Of a DNA stretch of 64,000 nucleotides, positions 24,826 to 38,157 are shown piece by piece. Position 1 is the first letter of the stretch, and the number at the start of each line of letters is the position of its first letter. A model generated the notes under the pieces. That model saw only the letters and a program-made list of their open reading frames with translations. It ran no database searches and was not told the origin of the DNA. The stretch comes from Glandiceps talaboti (taxonomy: Eukaryota; Hemichordata; Enteropneusta; Spengelidae), in contig NC_135567.1 of assembly GCF_964340395.1 (NCBI RefSeq), positions 7,851,158 to 7,915,157 on the forward strand, read 5' to 3'. The translations under genes were made by a program, and so were the position numbers.

Positions 24826-25564
24826 GCTTGTGCATTATATCATTATGTAATGCATTCACAATGCTAAAACATGTAACATTAAAAAGCTATATTGATGATG
24901 GACAACTGATATACACTCTGAAATTAGAATATTAACACATGTATCTGTGTTATGGTTTCTAAGAATTACTAGACTGTAAGATATGACATGACGTTCTGCC
25001 CTCACTGGCCTCTGATGTGTGAGGGCGCCCAATCATGGTGTACCGTACAGACAAAGAATTACATGATTATACATATTTACAAAGTTTGAGGAAATTTAAA
25101 ACTGACCATGTCATCAGATACATTTATATATTTACAAGATATGTATTCATGTATGATGTCATTGTACTACACCAAACCATTTCACAGTTACAGACTTTAT
25201 TGTTTCAGGGGTGGGGGATGTAGCTGCCTGCTGGGGAGTTGTAGCTGCCTGCTGGGGGGTGTAACTGCCTGTCGGGAAGGGGGGGGGTGTATAGCCCCCT
25301 CAATGGCAAGAGGCTGGGTAACCAAGACTACAAACTTCAAATAGATGTATTTAAATAAATTAGTGACAATGGCGTTATAGCACAATGGTGTTATAGCATA
25401 CAATCCATTGCAGCCTCTATGAATGCACAAGATTAAAACATTCACATTTCAACATTTATCTTACCAGGTCCCCAATTAATACAGCTAGGTTAACCAAAGC
25501 GCAATTGTGGTTCAAATCTTACCCAAGAACTTTAGTCATTCAGAAACAAATGCCAGCAACAGGC
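24826..25564. other. Unique sequence with G-rich triplicated motif
   Basis: Contains GTAGCTGCCTGCTGGGG repeated about three times at 25,220-25,280 and a stray HINE-like 5' motif (AATGGCGTTATAGCACAA, 25,368-25,385). No exon is supported. Confidence 0.5.
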
Positions 25565-26221
25565 TCAACCCTGCAACCTGCAGATTCCTAGCCAGCAACT
25601 CTAAACATTCAACAATCATGAGCCTACAACCTGCAACCTGCAGATTCCTAGCCAGCCACTCTAAACATTCAACCATCATGACTCTACAACCTGCAACCTG
25701 CAGATTCCTAGCCAGCCACTCTAAACATTCAACCATCATGACTCTACAATCTGCAACCTGCAGATTCCTGGCCAGCCACTCTAAACATTCAACCATCATG
25801 ACCCTACAACCTGCAACCTGCAGATTCCTAGCCAGCCACTCTAAACATTCAACCATCATGACTCTACAACCTGCAACCTGCAGATTCCTAGCCAGCCACT
25901 CTAAACATTCAACCATCATGACCCTACAACCTGCAACCTGCAGATTCCTGGCCAGCAACTCTAAACATTCAACCATCATGACCTACAACCTGCAACCTGC
26001 AGATTCCTAGCCAGCCACTCTAAACAATCAACCATCATGACCCTACAACCTGCAACCTGCAGATTCCTAGCCAGCCACTCTAAACATTCAACCATCATGA
26101 CTCTACAACCTGCAACCTGCAGATTCCTAGCCAGCAACTCTAAACATTCAACCATCATGACTCTACAACCTGCAACCTGCAGATTCCTAGCAGGCCACTC
26201 TAAACATTCAACCATCATGAT
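25565..26221 (+). repeat. 60-bp minisatellite, 11 copies
   Basis: Unit of 60 bp: ACTCTACAACCTGCAACCTG, then CAGATTCCTAGCCAGCCACT, then CTAAACATTCAACCATCATG. One base is missing near 25,981, which breaks the otherwise continuous 20-residue repeated reading frame. Open on both strands purely because the unit is a multiple of three. Units are nearly identical. Confidence 0.95.
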
Positions 26222-26629
26222 TACACATCTATCCACTTGCCTTATACCAATGATGTTATTGTACAATATATATATCACTAATTCATTGTTGCTATGAGTA
26301 TAGTCTACACTGTAGTAGCTTTAGCATATATGTGTTCACCTGCCAAATGTTTAATTTGCCTACACAACCCTGTTGTTACATTCCCCACATCCGCCATCAA
26401 TTGGAGGTTGCTGTGGGTGAGGTATCAATATTTTAGCATGTGAGTTCACTTTTGGATATTTAACAGGCCTAGGTTGCCAAGCAACCTTAAACAGATGTTA
26501 ATCTTTACACCATTGACATTGACATGTGAAGTAGCCCATAAAAGATTTAATGATTTCATTGCATCAATAAAACAAGAATCTTACATTTCCAGGCTGAAGT
26601 CAAAGTATTTTGTAATACAACAAATCACA
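26222..26629. other. Unique sequence with weak HINE similarity
   Basis: ATTGTTGCTATGAGTATAGT and CCTGTTGTTACATTC resemble highly diverged HINE modules; nothing else is recognised. Confidence 0.4.
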
Positions 26630-26758
26630 TTTTGAAACGTAAAATGCACATTTCTGATGCGATCATTTTCATTTGAACAATTTCCCAAATAGACAATCGA
26701 AGTAACATGACCACCAAATATCAAAGCAATCTGTCTAGCAGTTTTTTAATTTAAGTTG

Positions 26759-26795
<37 letters not shown>

Positions 26796-26849
26796 AGCGA
26801 TTCCTACAGCACTACTGAACTTTATCAATTCAGTTGTGCTAAAAATGAG
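26630..26849 (+). mobile_element. HINE 3' end, copy G
   Basis: Contains the terminal module (TTTGAACAATTTCCCAA, ACCAAATATCAAAGCAATC), a (CA)n tract at 26,761-26,792, and the terminal hairpin AGCACTACTGAAC / TTCAGTTGTGCTAAAAATGA. 5' truncated. Confidence 0.65.
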
Positions 26850-27970
26850 TTAAAGGGGAACACCACTCAATGAAATAATTGTATTTCCTGAGAATGTTTT
26901 CGTTTTATTTGTATAGTCATGATGACTCTTGGTTCCTTTTAAGTCTTCAATGGGCAAACTAATAATATTGGTGTGCATCCAAAGTTCACAAAAATACATT
27001 CATTTCTCCAGTAACACCACTTTTCTGGATTGGAACTGTTAAAGGGGCGTGGTCTGAAACGTCTATCTTTTTTCTTTCTTTAATTTTTTTTTTTTTTTTT
27101 TTTTTTGGGGGGGGGGGTTATTTTTTGTCACCTGTATGTACCACTGACTGTAACTTGTTTAATGGTCAGTAATTTATATGCAAAGCCCATACCCTGTTAT
27201 CTACTGTATTCTATACTAAGGAATACCATAATATTCTTTTATACTTACAGTATCACAGTACTTTATAGAGTGAGAATTTTGCAAGCTTCTACCAGTCATT
27301 ACACAAGTAGCAGTGAGTGACTGTTTATTTGACCAACCAAAATTGTGTATTCTCCTACCTATTATTATGTTGTGACTCACATTTATACAATTACCGATAG
27401 TTGATTACATACTTTTCAGGATGAATGTCATTATATCGAAATGACAGTTCCAAAAAATAATTCCAGTTGTAGCTAGTTTAGCTTTAATAATTTATCAACT
27501 TTTGTAGAACAGTCTATGACAACTTGCTGCTTTCACTTGATTCTAGGCAGTCAGAAGTACAGAGCTCAGGTTAGACTAATGAGGTTAGAACAAGCAATTT
27601 TGAAAACACCAACTTTTGAGGTGCTTTTCTCACAAATGTTTAGCCACAGAATCAAGGCAAATAAGGATTGTGTATTTTGGTTATATCCCATAACCAAAAT
27701 TCAAAATCCCAAATTGCCCGGATTCTAGGCCAACAAATATATGACGATATTGTATATGGAGTATCCAGCTTTCAGTGCAGGTATTACAAAATTGGCCATA
27801 AAGATACACTCAATGATACAACAGAGTAGTAATGCATCACTATGCATCACCCCCTCCTTTTTTAATTCTTGTTTATTCTGTATCATCGTCATCATAATTT
27901 GATGAATGTATCCAAATTGTCCAATACTTTGGTTTTTCACCTTCTTTCACCCTTACTATAGTTAGATTAA
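26850..27970. other. Unique sequence with poly-T/poly-G tract
   Basis: A T run followed directly by a G run lies at about 27,087-27,118. Small open frames (up to 71 codons) show no domain. No gene is supported. Confidence 0.45.
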
Positions 27971-28787
27971 TACATTTATAGTCTATGTACAGAGTACAAA
28001 TTATATATATTAATACTAGATAGGAGTTAGTTGTAAAGTTATACATTTACAATCTATGTACAGAATACAACTTATAAATATTAATACTAGATAGGAGTTT
28101 ATTGTAAAGTTATACATTTACAGTCTATGTACAGAGTACAACTTATAAATATTAATACTAGATAGGAGTTAGTTGTAAAGTTATACATTTACAGTCTATG
28201 TACAGAATACAACTTATAAATATTAATACTAGATAGGAGTTAGTTGTAAAGTTATACATTTACAATCTATGTACAGAGTACAACTTATAAATATTAATAC
28301 TAGATAGGAGTTAGTTGTAAAGTTATACATTTACAGTCTATGTACAGAGTACAACTTATAAATATTAATACTAGATAGGAGTTAGTTGTAAAGTTATACA
28401 TTTACAATCTATGTACAGAGTACAACTTATAAATATTAATACTAGATAGGAATTAGTTGTAAAGTTATACATTTACAATCTATGTACAGAGTACAACTTA
28501 TAAATATTAATACTAGATAGGAGTTAGTTGTAAAGTTATACATTTATAGTCTATGTGCAGAGTACAACTTATAAATATTAATACTAGATAGGAGTTAGTT
28601 GTAAAGTTATACATTTACAATCTATGTACAGAGTACAACTTATAAATATTACTACTAGTTAGGAGTTAGTTGTAAAGTTATACATTTACAATCTATGTAC
28701 AGAGTACAACTTATAAATATTAATACTAGATAGGAATTAGTTGTAAAGTTATACATTTACAATCTATGTACAGAGTACAACTTATAT
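27971..28787 (+). repeat. 71-bp minisatellite, about 11.5 copies
   Basis: Unit of 71 bp: TAATACTAGATAGGAGTTAG, then TTGTAAAGTTATACATTTAC, then AATCTATGTACAGAGTACAA, then CTTATAAATAT. Stops occur in every frame. Copies are nearly identical with a few A/G transitions. Confidence 0.95.
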
Positions 28788-29130
28788 ATACAGTCTGGAT
28801 GCTAACGTTGTTTCTAACTAAACCACATCTGGTCAAAGTCGCTCAATTAGCACAAAAAGTTGTTCATCCAATCAGTGAACCCCAACTGCTAAAGTGATGT
28901 AAACACTGTATGAGAAGCATCCTGAGCTGACAAATATACCATATATGGACATTACAGTACCATATTTAGACATTACATATTAAGGGCCAACATAAACACC
29001 AACTTTATGAGAGACTGTAATTGATTAACAAATACATTATGTTAATGACTGTGTTGGTGGCTGTGGATGGATTTAAAATGACGTATTTCATACATCTCAT
29101 GACTGCTAGAGTAACGACTTTGACTATACT

Positions 29131-30866
29131 GTGAGTAGAGGTATAAATGGTAAGAATACTGTATTGGAACTAGACTATGTGGGTGGCGGTGTAAATGGTA
29201 ATGATACTGTATAGGAACTAGACTATGTGAGTGGAGGTGTAAATGGTAATGATACTGTATAGGAACTAGACGAGTGGGTGGCGGTGTAAATGGTAATGAT
29301 ACTGTATAGGAACTAGACTATGTGAGTGGATATGTAAATGGTAATGATAAAGGAACTAGACTAGTGAGTGGAGGTGTAAATGATATTGATACTGTATCGG
29401 AACTAGACTATGTGAGTGGAGGTGTAAATGGTAATGATAAATTAACTAGACTAGTGAGTGGAGATGTAAATGGTAATGATGCTGTATATAGGAACTAGAC
29501 TAGTGAGTGGCGGTGTAAATGGTAATGATACTGTATAGGAACTAGACTATGTGAGTGGAGGTGTAAATGGTAATGATACTGTATAGGAACTAGACTAGTG
29601 AGTGGAGGTGAAAATTGTAATGATACTGTATAGGAACTAGACTAGTGAGTGGCGGTGTAAATGGTAACGATACTGTATATGAACTAGACTATGTGAGTGG
29701 AGGTGTAAATGGTAATGATACTGTATAGGAACTAGACTAGTGAGTGGAGGTGTAAATGGTAATGATACTGTATAGGAACTAGACTAGTAAGTGGAGGTGT
29801 AAATTGTAATGATACTGTATAGGAACTAGACTATGTGAGTGGAGGTGTAAATTGTAATGATACTGTATAGGAACTAGACTAGTAAGTGGAGGTGTAAATT
29901 GTAATGATACTGTATAGGAACTAGACTATGTGAGTGGAGGTGTAAATTGTAATGATACTGTATAGGAACTAGACTAGTGAGTGGAGGTGTAAATAGTAAT
30001 GATACTGTATAGGAACTAGACTAGTGAGTGGAGGTGAAAATGGTAACTATACTGTATAGGTACCTGACTTGTGAGTGGAGGTGTAAATTGTAATGATACT
30101 GTATAGGAACTAGACTATGTGAGTGGAGGTGTAAATGGTAATGATATTGTATAGGAACTAGACTAGTAAGTGGAGGTGTAAATTGTAATGATACTGTATA
30201 GGAACTAGACTATGTGAGTGGAGGTGTAAATTTTAATGATACTGTATAAGAACTAGACTATGTGAGTGGAAGTGTAAATGGTAACGATACTGTATAGGAA
30301 CTAGACTAGGAAGTGGAGGTGAAAATGGTAATGATACTGTATATGAACTAGACTATATGAGTGGATATGTAAATGGTAACGATACTGTATAGGAACTAGA
30401 CTAGTAAGTGGAGGTGAAAATGGTAATGATACTGTATAGGAACTAGACTATGTGAGTGGAGGTGTAAATTGTAATGATACTGTATAGGAACTAGACTAGT
30501 AAGTGGATATGTAAATTGTAATGATATTGTATAGGAACTAGACTATGTGAGTGGAGGTGAAAATGGTAATGATACTGTATAGGAACTAGACTATGTGAGT
30601 GGAGGTGTAAATGGTAAGATAATGTATAGGAACTAGACTATGTGAGTGGAGGTGTAAATTGTAACGATACTGTACAGGAACTAGACTACTGAGTGGAGGT
30701 GTAAATGGTAACGATACTGTACAGGAACTAGACTACTGAGTGGAGGTGTAAATGGTAACGATACTGTACAGGAACTAGACTACTGAGTGGAGGTGTAAAT
30801 GGTAATGATACTGTACAGGAACTAGACTAGTGGGTGGAGGTGTAAATGGTAATTATACTGTATAAC
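29131..30866 (+). repeat. 46/48-bp minisatellite, about 37 copies
   Basis: Unit: GTGAGTGGAGGTGTAAATGG, then TAATGATACTGTATAGGAAC, then TAGACTA or TAGACTAT. Copies alternate between 46 bp (TAGACTAGTGAG) and 48 bp (TAGACTATGTGAG) forms, often in dimers. The last five copies switch to ACTGTACAGG...CTACTGAG, a local homogenised subfamily. Confidence 0.93.
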
Positions 30867-31369
30867 ACATAATATTTTGCCTTAAGTATTCATACAATTT
30901 AAACTACTGAGAATGAGATGGGGTTTTTATACCTTCACGTCCTTGTTTGTTGGATATCGAATTGTACTGAATTCTGTTGATAATGTTACTTTGTTGTTGA
31001 ACTACAGTGTCATCCATTTTTTGTTCACACAAGTTTAAAACCTGGTTATTTTAAAACAATGTAAATGCTTTCACTCTTAATTGGTCGCACAAAGGGTTTC
31101 AGTTCTTGATATTTCATGTACTGTTTCCTATGTATATACATAGACCCTAATATTCCCAAGGTGTGATGTCAAAGTAGGGTAATATCCATACATCTCATAT
31201 TACTTTTTCTTTGACGTCACACTCACAGTATAATAATATGGTTTGATATGGTTCCCTTTCTATTCATGGATTGCCGAACATCGACCATCATCATCAGTTT
31301 AAACAGTGAACAAATACACCTCTTTTGGTCACAGCTGCATATCTATCGAGACAGTTGTGGTATTGTTGG

Positions 31370-31634
31370 ATTGCATAATAGCCTTCTAAATAGCAAAGTG
31401 GCTAATAGCTAAATTAGCAACAAGAATAGATATATTATAGCTTCAAATGGCTATTCAGGCTATTTTCATTTTCCACCAGTAGTTTTTAGCCACTATTAGC
31501 TATTAGTAGCCAGGTAATAGCTTGCAATCAGCTACTGTAAAACCAGGAATATAGTATAAATATCGCCCTAGGCAGCTATTAAGGCTATTAGCCATTAGTA
31601 GCCAGGTAATAGCTGTCTTTCAGATTAAAACCCT
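31370..31634 (+). repeat. Degenerate outer edge of the 108-bp array (left arm)
   Basis: GCTATTAG-type words in irregular spacing. The passage TAGCCAGGTAATAGCTTGCA through AGGAATATAGTATAAATATC to CCCTAGGCAGCTATT is mirrored in reverse complement near 39,690-39,775 and again near 39,325-39,395, showing that the two arms share their outer edge as well as the core repeat. Confidence 0.75.
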
Positions 31635-34600
31635 CAGCACTGTCCATGGGCTGGCTATGCAGCTATTCAAGCTATTAGCCATTAATAGCCGCTATTAGCC
31701 ATTAATAGCAAGCTAGTAGCTGGCTACCAGCTATCGACCTCTCAGCTTTCTCCATGGGCTGGCTATGCAGCTATTTAAGCTATTAGCCATTAATAGCCGC
31801 TATTAGCCATTAATAGCCAGCTAATAGCTAGCTATCAGCTATCAACCTCTCAGCTTTCTCCATGGGCTGGCTATGCAGCTATTCAAGCTATTAGCCATTA
31901 ATAGCCGCTATTAGCCATTAATAGCCAGCTAATAGCTGGCTATCAGCTATCAACCTCTCAGCTTTCTCATTGGGCTGGCTATGCAGCTATTTAAGCTATT
32001 AGCCATTAATAGCCGCTATTAGCCATTAATAGCCAGCTAATAGCTGGCTATCCACTATCAACCACTCAGCTTTCTCCATGGGCTGGCTATGCAGCTATTT
32101 AAGCTATTAGCCATTAATAGTCGCTATTAGCCATTAATAGCAAGCTAGTAGCTGGCTACCAGCTATCAACCTCTTAGCTTTCTCCATGGGCTGGCTATGC
32201 AGCTATTCAAGCTATTAGCCATTAATAGCCGCTATTAGCCATTAATAGCCAGCTAATAGCTGGCTATCCACTATCAACCTCTCAGCTTTCTCTGTGGGCT
32301 GGCTATGCAGCTATTTAAGCTATTGGCCATTAATAGCCGCTATTAGCCATTAATAGCAAGCTAGTAGCTGGCTACCAGCTATCAACCTCTTAGCTTTCTC
32401 CATGGGCTGGCTATGCAGCTATTCAAGCTATTAGCCATTAATAGCCGCTATTAGCCATTAATAGCCAGCTAATAGCTGGCTATCCACTATCAACCTCTCA
32501 GCTTTCTCTGTGGGCTGGCTATGCAGCTATTTAAGCTATTGGCCATTAATAGCCGCTATTAGCCATTAATAGCCAGCTAAGAGCTGGCTATCAGCTATCA
32601 ACCTCCCAGCTTTCTCCATGGGCTGGCTACGCAGCTATTTAAGCTATTAGCCATTAATAGCCGCTATTAGCCATTAATAGCTTGCTAATAGCTGGCTATC
32701 CGCTATCAACCTCCCAGCTTTCTCCATGGGCTGGCTACGCAGCTATTTAAGCTATTAGCCATTAATAGCCGCTATTAGCCATTAATAGCTAGCTAATAGC
32801 TGACTATAGTTATCAACCTCCCAGCTTTCTCCATGGGCTGGCTACGCAGCTATTTAAGCTATTAGCCATTAATAGCCGCTATTAGCCATTAATAGCTAGC
32901 TAATAGCTGGCTATCCGCTATCAACCTCCCAGCTTTCTCCATGGGCTGGCTATGCAGCTATTCAAGCTATTAGCCATTAATAGCCGCTATTAGCCATTAA
33001 TAGCCAGCTAATAGCTGGCTATCAGCTATCAACCTCTCAGCTTTCTCATTGGGCTGGCTATGCAGCTATTTAAGCTATTAGCCATTAATAGCCGCTATTA
33101 GCCATTAATAGCCAGCTAATAGCTGGCTATCCACTATCAACCACTCAGCTTTCTCCATGGGCTGGCTATGCAGCTATTTAAGCTATTAGCCATTAATAGT
33201 CGCTATTAGCCATTAATAGCAAGCTAGTAGCTGGCTACCAGCTATCAACCTCTTAGCTTTCTCCATGGGCTGGCTATGCAGCTATTCAAGCTATTAGCCA
33301 TTAATAGCCGCTATTAGCCATTAATAGCCAGCTAATAGCTGGCTATCCACTATCAACCTCTCAGCTTTCTCTGTGGGCTGGCTATGCAGCTATTTAAGCT
33401 ATTGGCCATTAATAGCCGCTATTAGCCATTAATAGCAAGCTAGTAGCTGGCTACCAGCTATCAACCTCTTAGCTTTCTCCATGGGCTGGCTATGCAGCTA
33501 TTCAAGCTATTAGCCATTAATAGCCGCTATTAGCCATTAATAGCCAGCTAATAGCTGGCTATCCACTATCAACCTCTCAGCTTTCTCTGTGGGCTGGCTA
33601 TGCAGCTATTTAAGCTATTGGCCATTAATAGCCGCTATTAGCCATTAATAGCCAGCTAAGAGCTGGCTATCAGCTATCAACCTCCCAGCTTTCTCCATGG
33701 GCTGGCTACGCAGCTATTTAAGCTATTAGCCATTAATAGCCGCTATTAGCCATTAATAGCTTGCTAATAGCTGGCTATCCGCTATCAACCTCCCAGCTTT
33801 CTCCATGGGCTGGCTACGCAGCTATTTAAGCTATTAGCCATTAATAGCCGCTATTAGCCATTAATAGCTAGCTAATAGCTGACTATAGTTATCAACCTCC
33901 CAGCTTTCTCCATGGGCTGGCTACGCAGCTATTTAAGCTATTAGCCATTAATAGCCGCTATTAGCCATTAATAGCTAGCTAATAGCTGGCTATCCGCTAT
34001 CAACCTCCCAGCTTTCTCCATGGGCTGGCTATGCAGCTATTCAAGCTATTAGCCATTAATAGCCACTATTAGCCATTAATAGCCATTAATAGCCAGCTAA
34101 GAGCTGGCTATCAGCTATCAACCTCCCAGCTTTCTCCATGGGCTGGCTATGCAGCTATTTAAGCTATTAGCCATTAATAGCCGCTATTAGCCATTAATAG
34201 CCAGCAAAAAGCTGGCTATCAGCTATCAACCTCTCAGCTTTCTCCATGGGCTGGCTATGCAGCTATTTAAGCTATTAGCCATTAATAGCCACTATTAGCC
34301 ATTAATAGCCAGCTAATAGCTGGCTATCAGCTATCAACCTCTCAGCTTTCTCCATGGGCTGGCTATGTAGCTGTTCAAGCTATTAGCCATTAATAGCCGC
34401 TATTAGCCATTAATAGCAAGCTAGTAGCTGGCTACCAGCTATCAACCTCTCAGCTTTCTCCATGGGCTGGCTATGCAGCTATTCAAGCTATTAGCCATTA
34501 ATAGCCGCTATTAGCCATTAATAGCCAGCTAATAGCTGGCTATCAGCTATCAACCCCTCAGCTTTCTCCATGGGCTGGCTATGCAGCTATTCAAGCTATT

Positions 34601-37600
34601 AGCCATTAATAGCCACTATTAGCCATTAATAGCCAGCTAATAGCTGGCTATCCACTATCAACCTCTCAGCTTTCTCTGTGGGCTGGCTATGCAGCTATTT
34701 AAGCTATTGGCCATTAATAGCCGCTATTAGCCATTAATAGCCAGCTAAGAGCTGGCTATCAGCTATCAACCTCCCAGCTTTCTCCATGGGCTGGCTACGC
34801 AGCTATTCAAGCTATTAGCCATTAATAGCCGCTATTAGCCATTAATAGCTAGCTAATAGCTGGCTATCCGCTATCAACCTCCCAGCTTTCTCCATGGGCT
34901 GGCTACGCAGCTATTTAAGCTATTAGCCATTAATAGCCGCTATTAGCCATTAATAGCTAGCTAATAGCTGGCTATCCGCTATCAACCTCTCAGCTTTCTC
35001 CATGGGCTGGCTATGCAGCTATTCAAGCTATTAGCCATTAATAGCCGCTATTAGCCATTAATAGCCAGCTAATAGCTGGCTATCCGCTATCAACCCCTCA
35101 GCTTTCTCCATGGGCTGGCTATGCAGCTATGCAGCTGTTCAAGCTATTAGCCATTAATAGCCGCTATTAGCCATTAATAGCCAGCTAATAGCTGGCTATC
35201 AGCTATCAACCTCTCAGCTTTCTCATTGGGCTGGCTATGCAGCTATTTAAGCTATTAGCCATTAATAGCCGCTATTAGCCATTAATAGCCAGCTAATAGC
35301 TGGCTATCCACTATCAACCACTCAGCTTTCTCCATGGGCTGGCTATGCAGCTATTTAAGCTATTAGCCATTAATAGCCGCTATTAGCCATTAATAGCAAG
35401 CTAGTAGCTGGCTACCAGCTATCAACCTCTCAGCTTTCTCCATGGGCTGGCTATGCAGCTATTCAAGCTATTAGCCATTAATAGCCGCTATTAGCCATTA
35501 ATAGCCAGCTAATAGCTGGCTATCCACTATCAACCTCTCAGCTTTCTCTGTGGGCTGGCTATGCAGCTATTTAAGCTATTGGCCATTAATAGCCGCTATT
35601 AGCCATTAATAGCCAGCTAAGAGCTGGCTATCAGCTATCAACCTCCCAGCTTTCTCCATGGGCTGGCTACGCAGCTATTTAAGCTATTAGCCATTAATAG
35701 CCGCTATTAGCCATTAATAGCTAGCTAATAGCTGGCTATCCGCTATCAACCTCCCAGCTTTCTCCATGGGCTGGCTACGCAGCTATTTAAGCTATTAGCC
35801 ATTAATAGCCGCTATTAGCCATTAATAGCTAGCTAATAGCTGGCTATAGTTATCAACCTCTCAGCTTTCTCCATGGGCTGGCTACGCAGCTATAATAGCC
35901 GCTATTAGCCATTAATAGCTAGCTAATAGCTGGCTATCCGCTATCAACCTCCCAGCTTTCTCCATGGGCTGGCTATGCAGCTATTTAAGCTATTAGCCAT
36001 TAATAGCCGTTATTAGCCATTAATAGCTAGCTAATAGCTGGCTATCCGCTATCAACCTCTCAGCTTTCTCCATGGGCTGACTATGCATCTATTCAAGCTA
36101 TTAGCCATTAATAGCCGCTATTAGCCATTAATAGCCAGCTAATAGCTGGCTATAGTTATCAACCTCTCAGCTTTCTCCATGGGCTGGCTACGCAGCTATT
36201 TAAGCTATTGGCCATTAATAGCCGCCATTAGCCATTAATAGCCAGCTAATAGCTGGCTATCCACTATCAACCCCTCAGCTTTCTCCATGGGCTGGCTATG
36301 CAGCTATTTAAGCTATTAGCCATTAATAGCCGCTATAAGCCATTAATAGCAAGCTAGTAGCTGGCTATCCACTATCAACCTCTCAGCTTTCTCTGTGGGC
36401 TGGCTATGCAGCTATTTAAGCTATTGGCCATTAATAGCCGCTATTAGCCATTAATAGCCAGCTAAGAGCTGGCTATCAGCTATCAACCTCCCAGCTTTCT
36501 CCATGGGCTGGCTATGCAGCTATTTAAGCTATTAGCCATTAATAGCCGCTATTAGCCATTAATAGCCAGCAAATAGCTGGCTATCAGCTATCAACCTCTC
36601 AGCTTTCTCCATGGGCTGGCTATGCAGCTATTTAAGCTATTAGCCATTAATAGCCGCTATTAGCCATTAATAGCCAGCTAATAGCTGGCTATCAGCTATC
36701 AACCTCTCAGCTTTCTCCATGGGCTGGCTATGTAGCTGTTCAAGCTATTAGCCATTAATAGCCGCTATTAGCCATTAATAGCAAGCTAGTAGCTGGCTAC
36801 CAGCTATCAACCTCTCAGCTTTCTCCATGGGCTGGCTATGCAGCTATTCAAGCTATTAGCCATTAATAGCCGCTATTAGCCATTAATAGCCAGCTAATAG
36901 CTGGCTATCAGCTATCAACCCCTCAGCTTTCTCCATGGGCTGGCTATGCAGCTATTCAAGCTATTAGCCATTAATAGCCACTATTAGCCATTAATAGCCA
37001 GCTAATAGCTGGCTATCCACTATCAACCTCTCAGCTTTCTCCATGGGCTGGCTACGCAGCTATTTAAGCTATTGGCCATTAATAGCCGCTATTAGCCATT
37101 AATAGCCAGCTAAGAGCTGGCTATCAGCTATCAACCTCCCAGCTTTCTCCATGGGCTGGCTACGCAGCTATTTAAGCTATTAGCCATTAATAGCCGCTAT
37201 TAGCCATTAATAGCTAGCTAATAGCTGGCTATCCGCTATCAACCTCTCAGCTTTCTCCATGGGCTGGCTATGCAGCTATTTAAGCTATTAGCCATTAATA
37301 GCCGCTATTAGCCATTAATAGCCAGCTAATAGCTGGCTATCAGCTATCAACCTCTCAGCTTTCTCCATGGGCTGGCTATGTAGCTGTTCAAGCTATTAGC
37401 CATTAATAGCCGCTATTAGCCATTAATAGCAAGCTAGTAGCTGGTAGTAGCTGGCTACCAGCTATTAACCTCTCAGCTTTCTCCATGGGCTGGCTATGCA
37501 GCTATTCAAGCTATTAGCCATTAATAGCCGCTATTAGCCATTAATAGCCAGCTAATAGCTGGCTATCAGCTATCAACCCCTCAGCTTTCTCCATGGGCTG

Positions 37601-38157
37601 GCTATGCAGCTATTCAAGCTATTAGCTATTAATAGCCGCTATTAGCCATTAATAGCCAGCAAATAGCTGGCTATCAGCTATCAACCTCTCAGCTTTCTCC
37701 ATGGGCTGGCTATGCAGCTATTCAAGCTATTAGCCATTAATAGCCGCTATTAGCCATTAATAGCTAGCTAATAGCTGGCTATCAGCTATCAACCTCTCAG
37801 CTTTCTCTATGGGCTGGCTACGCAGCTATTTAAGCTATTAGCCATTAATAGCCGCTATTAGCCATTAATAGCTAGCTAATAGCTGGCTATCCGCTATCAA
37901 CCCCTCAGCTTTCTCCATGGGCTGACTATGCAGCTATTCAAGCTATTAGCCATTAATAGCCAGCTAATAGCTGGCTATCAGCTATCAACCTCTCAGCTTT
38001 CTCCATGGGCTGGCTACGCAGCTATTCAAGCTATTAGCCATTAATAGCTAACTAATAGCTGGCTATCAGCTATCAACCTCTCAGCTTTCTCCAAGGGCTG
38101 GCTATGCAGCTATTCAAGCTATTAGCCATTAATAGCAAGCTAATAGCTGGCTATTAA
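31635..38157 (+). repeat. 108-bp satellite array, about 60 copies (left arm of inverted structure)
   Basis: Monomer of 108 bp: CTATCAACCTCTCAGCTTTC, TCCATGGGCTGGCTATGCAG, CTATTCAAGCTATTAGCC, ATTAATAGCCGCTATTAGCC, ATTAATAGCCAGCTAATAGC, TGGCTATCAG. Each monomer contains two GCTATTA-GCCAT-TAATAGC inverted repeats and one perfect AGCCAGCT-AAT-AGCTGGCT palindrome. Stops close all frames. Higher-order structure: the rare TCTCATTGGG variant recurs at 31,965 and 33,044 (1,079 bp, ten monomers), with the intervening variants in the same order. Confidence 0.95.

Noticed and set aside
25507-26297. Repeat protein with ATCRFLASHSKHSTIMTLQP units
   Set aside because: 60-bp minisatellite in an accidental frame, open on both strands and broken by a 1-bp loss near 25,981; no flanking exon signal.
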